In this document: positions 57,024-59,922 of the stretch, piece after piece
Layout of the letters: each line of letters starts with the position of its first letter
Numbering within the stretch: position 1 is the first letter of the stretch
NCBI GenBank assembly: GCA_937879875.1
Contig: CALFMN010000091.1
Coordinates: forward strand, 1-59,922
Reading direction: 5' to 3'
Source of the DNA: an uncultured Chloroflexota bacterium
GTDB taxonomy: Bacteria > Chloroflexota > Dehalococcoidia > CAUJGQ01
Length of the DNA stretch: 59,922 bases
Notes under the pieces: generated by a model
What the model saw: only the letters and a program-made list of their open reading frames with translations
The model's database searches: none
What the model was told of the DNA's origin: nothing
Position numbers and translations under genes: made by a program

Positions 57024-59552
57024 CTACTCGGGAGTGGCGAGGCCGTGGCGGAAGGCGTAGGCGGTTGCGTCGGCACGATTCGCGGCGTCGATCTTGCGGT
57101 ACAGGTTCGTGACGTGCCGCTCGACCGTGCCTTCGCTGATCGTCAACTCCGCCGCGATCTCGCGTGTGCCCTTGCCGGTAGCAATCAGTTGCAGCACCTC
57201 GACCTCACGCCTGGTCAGACCGTCGGGATAGGCTGGAACGGATGATTGCTCGTCAGGCTCCTGCGCCGCGGCGGCTTGATCGAACGTTCCTGCAAGGGAC
57301 AGCGCATCCACGATCGCCTCATCCAAAGAGTATGCCTGTGCGCCGGCCAGAGCCGTGTTGTGCGCCGCTGCAGACGAAATGGTGGGGATGGCGGCGAGTT
57401 GGTCCGCGTAGCCGACGCGCTCGACGGGCCAAATCCGGAGGCCGGTGTCCGCGAATGCATGGTTGGCGGCGTCCAGAAGGCGCTTTGCGAGCACTGGCTC
57501 GCCCCGGCGCAGCGCGACTGCGGCGAAACCTCCAAGACAGTCGGCAGTATTCACTCGATGACCATACCGACGTCCGAGTGCGAGGCTCTCGGCGAAGAGA
57601 GGCGCTGCTGCAGCAATGTCACCCTGCCGGACTGCGGCGTGCCCGAGGTTGGCGAGGACCGTCATCACCGCTTGCACGCCTCCATGGGTACGCGCCACTG
57701 CCATTGCCTCCGCGAACGCGGCCCGCGCGCCGGCGATGTCCCCTTGATGCCAGGCGAGCACGCCAAGCTGGCCCAACGTCTGGCGCCGGTAATCTTCTAC
57801 GCCGGGCCAGTGTAAGTGCGTGAGCGCCTCCTCGCTGTAACCGCGGGCTCGCGCCGGATCGCCGAATGCCAGTTCGACCCACGCCAGCGTGCCCAGAGCC
57901 CAGCCCTTGCTCATCGGATGTGGAAGCCGTGGAACGAGCGCGAGCATCTCCTCCACGGCGGCGAACGCCGCTGCCGCATCGCCTTGAACCATTGCCATAA
58001 TCGCCGCCCAGGTCAACGCGTGGAAAAGGTCAGCCGCCGCGTCCAGCTCGCGGAAGATGACAACGGACTCCTCGATACGCTGGCGCAGCAGGGCAGGGTC
58101 GCCTTCGAGTCCCTGGTGGTAGTCGAGGTAGAGCGTGACACTCAATGCATGCGCCCGCCAGCGGGTTCGCATGGCAGCCTCAGGCAGCGCGAGCAACGCC
58201 TCCAGCCAGCGGTGGCCCTCGCCCACTCCCATGCGTGTGTAGAGCGGATGCAGCGCGGACGCCAGCCGCAAGCCACATTGGACCTCAGCGTGCGCCGTCG
58301 CCCACTCGATGGCCGAGCGCACATTGGCCCACTCCGCCTGCATCTGCGCCAGCCATGGTTCAGCGCCCCAGAGCTGCGCCAGCCAGTCCTCCTGCTCCGC
58401 GATTGAGATCAGCCAGTCGAGCTGCCGACGTCGCAGCGGTTCCGCCTCGTGGCTGCTTCCGAGCAACCCGCGTGCGAACTCCCGAACTGTCGCCAGCATC
58501 GTGTAGCGCGGCTCGCCGCCGGCGTCCTCAGCCACGTGCAGAAGGCTGTTGTCGACCAGCGCCGTCACGCCGTCGAGCGCCGCCGTATCGTCGGCTGCTT
58601 CCGGCAGGCAGATGGCGCTGACGGCGTCAAGCGTGCCCCCGCCCGCAAAGACGGCGAGGCGGCGGAACAGCATCTGCTCCTCAGGACTGAGCAGTTGGTA
58701 GCTCCAGGCGATCGTGTCGCGCAAGGTGCGCTGGCGGGCGGGCAGGTCACGTGGGCCATCGGTCAGCACGGAGAGCGACCGGTCCAGCCGGGCCAACAAT
58801 GCTGCCGGCGGCAGCACGCGCGTGCGGGCGGCGGCCAGCTCGATCGCCAGCGGCAGGCCGTCCAGCCGGCGGCAGATCGCGGCCACATCGGCCGCGTTCG
58901 CCGCCTGCAGCGCGAAGTCGGGGCGAACCGCCTGCGCCCGCGCAACGAACAGGGCCACCGCGGGCGAATCCAGCAGCGTTTCCGGCGAGGCTGCGGCGTC
59001 CATGGTTGGCAGCGCCAGCGGCGGCACGGGGAACTCGCGCTCTCCGGAAAGGCGCAGCGCCGCGCGGCTCGTTGCCAGCACGGTCAGCTTCGGCGCCGCC
59101 GCGAGCAACTCCGCCACGGTTGGGGCGGCGTCAAGCAGATGCTCGCAGTTGTCGAGCACGAGCATCAACGGCTCGTCGCGGTTGCGCAGGAAGGCCAGCA
59201 GCGTGGCCAGCAAGGGTTGCCCGCCCGCCTCGCGCAGGCCGAGCGCCGCCGCGATCGTGGCCGGAACGAGCGCGGGGTCGCTGACGGGCGCGAGTGAGAT
59301 GAAGACCACACCGCCGGGGAAGTCATCCTGCACCGCGGCGGCGAGGGCGAGCGCCAGCCGCGTCTTGCCCGAACCGCCCGCGCCCGTGAGCGTGAGCAGG
59401 CCAACATCCTCGCGCAGCAACAGCGCCCGCGCGGCGGCCAGCTCCGACTCGCGGCCCAGCAACGGCGTGCGCGGCCGCGGCAGCACGGCGCCGGGCGCAC
59501 CGGGCGTGCCCTGCTCGGGCTCCGAGCGCGGCAGACGTTGCGGCGCCGGCAT
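57024..59552 (-). CDS. Large LuxR-family ATPase regulator (NB-ARC, TPR-like, HTH)
   Basis: An 842-aa STAND-type regulator. ATPase domain: LGRESELAAARALLLREDVG, Walker A TGAGGSGKTRLAL, Walker B LMLVLDNCEHLL, LDGLPLAIELAAARTRVLPP and LARLDRSLSVLTDGPRDLPA. The middle is TPR-like helical repeats. The last 65 residues are a LuxR HTH: LTRREVEVLQLIATGKGTRE, ISEGTVERHVTNLY, RADATAYAFRHGLA. It probably activates transcription after ligand binding and ATP-driven assembly. The ATG at 59552 is preceded by GAGAGAGGGCAG; the frame is open over 100 codons upstream without similarity. The ATPase part resembles the cyclase fusion at 31252-34017. Confidence 0.92.
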   Translation of the reverse strand: MPAPQRLPRSEPEQGTPGAPGAVLPRPRTPLLGRESELAAARALLLREDVGLLTLTGAGGSGKTRLALALAAAVQDDFPGGVVFISLAPVSDPALVPATIAAALGLREAGGQPLLATLLAFLRNRDEPLMLVLDNCEHLLDAAPTVAELLAAAPKLTVLATSRAALRLSGEREFPVPPLALPTMDAAASPETLLDSPAVALFVARAQAVRPDFALQAANAADVAAICRRLDGLPLAIELAAARTRVLPPAALLARLDRSLSVLTDGPRDLPARQRTLRDTIAWSYQLLSPEEQMLFRRLAVFAGGGTLDAVSAICLPEAADDTAALDGVTALVDNSLLHVAEDAGGEPRYTMLATVREFARGLLGSSHEAEPLRRRQLDWLISIAEQEDWLAQLWGAEPWLAQMQAEWANVRSAIEWATAHAEVQCGLRLASALHPLYTRMGVGEGHRWLEALLALPEAAMRTRWRAHALSVTLYLDYHQGLEGDPALLRQRIEESVVIFRELDAAADLFHALTWAAIMAMVQGDAAAAFAAVEEMLALVPRLPHPMSKGWALGTLAWVELAFGDPARARGYSEEALTHLHWPGVEDYRRQTLGQLGVLAWHQGDIAGARAAFAEAMAVARTHGGVQAVMTVLANLGHAAVRQGDIAAAAPLFAESLALGRRYGHRVNTADCLGGFAAVALRRGEPVLAKRLLDAANHAFADTGLRIWPVERVGYADQLAAIPTISSAAAHNTALAGAQAYSLDEAIVDALSLAGTFDQAAAAQEPDEQSSVPAYPDGLTRREVEVLQLIATGKGTREIAAELTISEGTVERHVTNLYRKIDAANRADATAYAFRHGLATPE

Positions 59553-59611
59553 ACTGCCCTCTCTCGAGGCGTCACTGCGTGCCAGTGTACTCCCGTGGCG
59601 AATCGGCCGTC

Positions 59612-59637
59612 GGCCCTCACCCCCTCCCCTCAGGGCC
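59612..59637. repeat. Short B-family arm
   Basis: GGCCCTCACCCCCTCCCCTC, then AGGGCC: the outer 6 bp are complementary and the inner part matches the B1 left arm. Only one arm is present. The remaining gap (59553-59707) holds nothing else recognised. Confidence 0.5.
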
Positions 59638-59707
59638 AACGCACCGTATGAGAAGTCTCTGTTGGCTGCCAGACTGCCGCGCGTGCCCCTGAGCATGGGA
59701 GGAGCCC

Positions 59708-59922
59708 ATGGCTGCCGCCCCGCGCCGCCGCCGGAGCGCGCCGCGCGCGGCGCTGGCGGATCCGCGTCGCGCGCGGACGCAGCTCCCCGCCGTGCGCGCC
59801 CTCCGCAGCATCGCGATCGGCGCGCGGATCGCTGGCGCGGCTCCGGGGGCCGGCAGCGCCGCGTTTGGCGCGGCACGGGCGGCGTGGGGCGCCGCGGGGC
59901 GCGCCCTGCGCCACGGCAGCCC
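59708..59922 (+). CDS. Possible Ala/Arg-rich protein, N-terminal part (cut by window edge)
   Basis: The frame opens at ATG 59708 with GGGAGGAG four bases upstream and stays open to the window end (71 codons). It begins MAAAPRRRRSAPRAALADPR and continues with Ala/Gly-rich helical-looking sequence. Composition is extreme and no family is recognised; the ribosome site is the main support. Confidence 0.4.
   Translation, partial: MAAAPRRRRSAPRAALADPRRARTQLPAVRALRSIAIGARIAGAAPGAGSAAFGAARAAWGAAGRALRHGS

Overview
This 59.9 kb window is very GC-rich and gene-dense. It comes from a bacterium whose gene content best fits a Chloroflexota-like lineage: a fused B12-binding/radical SAM protein, PAC2 proteins, large LuxR/NB-ARC ATPases, SnoaL and GYD proteins, a class III PHA synthase and many GC-rich palindromic repeats. 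That placement is an inference from gene families. I see no rRNA, tRNA, insertion sequence, phage module or CRISPR array. Both window ends cut genes.

Layout. 1-10.2 kb, mostly minus strand: SDR (partial), aldo/keto reductase, secreted protein, transmembrane Ser/Thr kinase, AtpI-like protein, GT4 glycosyltransferase, small secreted protein, Nudix and PAC2. 10.3-13.3 kb, plus strand: 3-hydroxyacyl-CoA dehydrogenase and thiolase. 13.4-16.7 kb, minus: class III PHA synthase (phaC with a short phaE) behind SnoaL, GYD and a 125-aa protein. 16.9-19.6 kb: phosphotransferase, GH18 hydrolase and a small protein. 19.7-24.1 kb: a sensor kinase/response regulator pair facing an ABC exporter. 24.2-27.1 kb: PNPOx-like protein, winged-helix regulator with membrane partner, spherulin-4-like protein, GreA. 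27.5-36.5 kb: M16 peptidase, adenylate cyclase-ATPase fusion, a DUF433/DUF5615 pair, HpaB-type hydroxylase. 36.7-44.6 kb: MauE-like protein, HAD, S9 peptidase, class V aminotransferase, two Uma2 proteins, radical SAM protein. 45-50.5 kb: enoyl-CoA hydratase, second PAC2, MmgE/PrpD, SWIM protein, second secreted protein. 50.8-59.6 kb: a DsbA/FrnE-like protein with an in-frame TGA, membrane protein, methyltransferase remnant, two MNT/HEPN loci, hydrolase-LuxR, MFS exporter, LuxR-ATPase.

Most notable. (1) The DsbA/FrnE-like gene (50836-51495, minus) has TGA exactly where the first cysteine of the CPWC active site should be, followed by a plausible bacterial SECIS hairpin, so it is a probable selenoprotein. 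(2) A family of roughly 220-bp palindromic elements (A1-A5) has conserved terminal inverted repeats, and each arm carries a small hairpin whose sequence changes from copy to copy while staying self-complementary. A related 174-bp copy (A6) and a second palindrome sit in frame inside the M16 peptidase gene. (3) Two neighbouring MNT/HEPN modules share almost identical DNA; one is a single fused gene and the other is split with no ordinary start codon for the HEPN part. (4) Several genes have a -10-like hexamer 37-39 nt before the start codon with no clear -35, and a few have it only 6-8 nt before the start, which suggests leaderless mRNAs.
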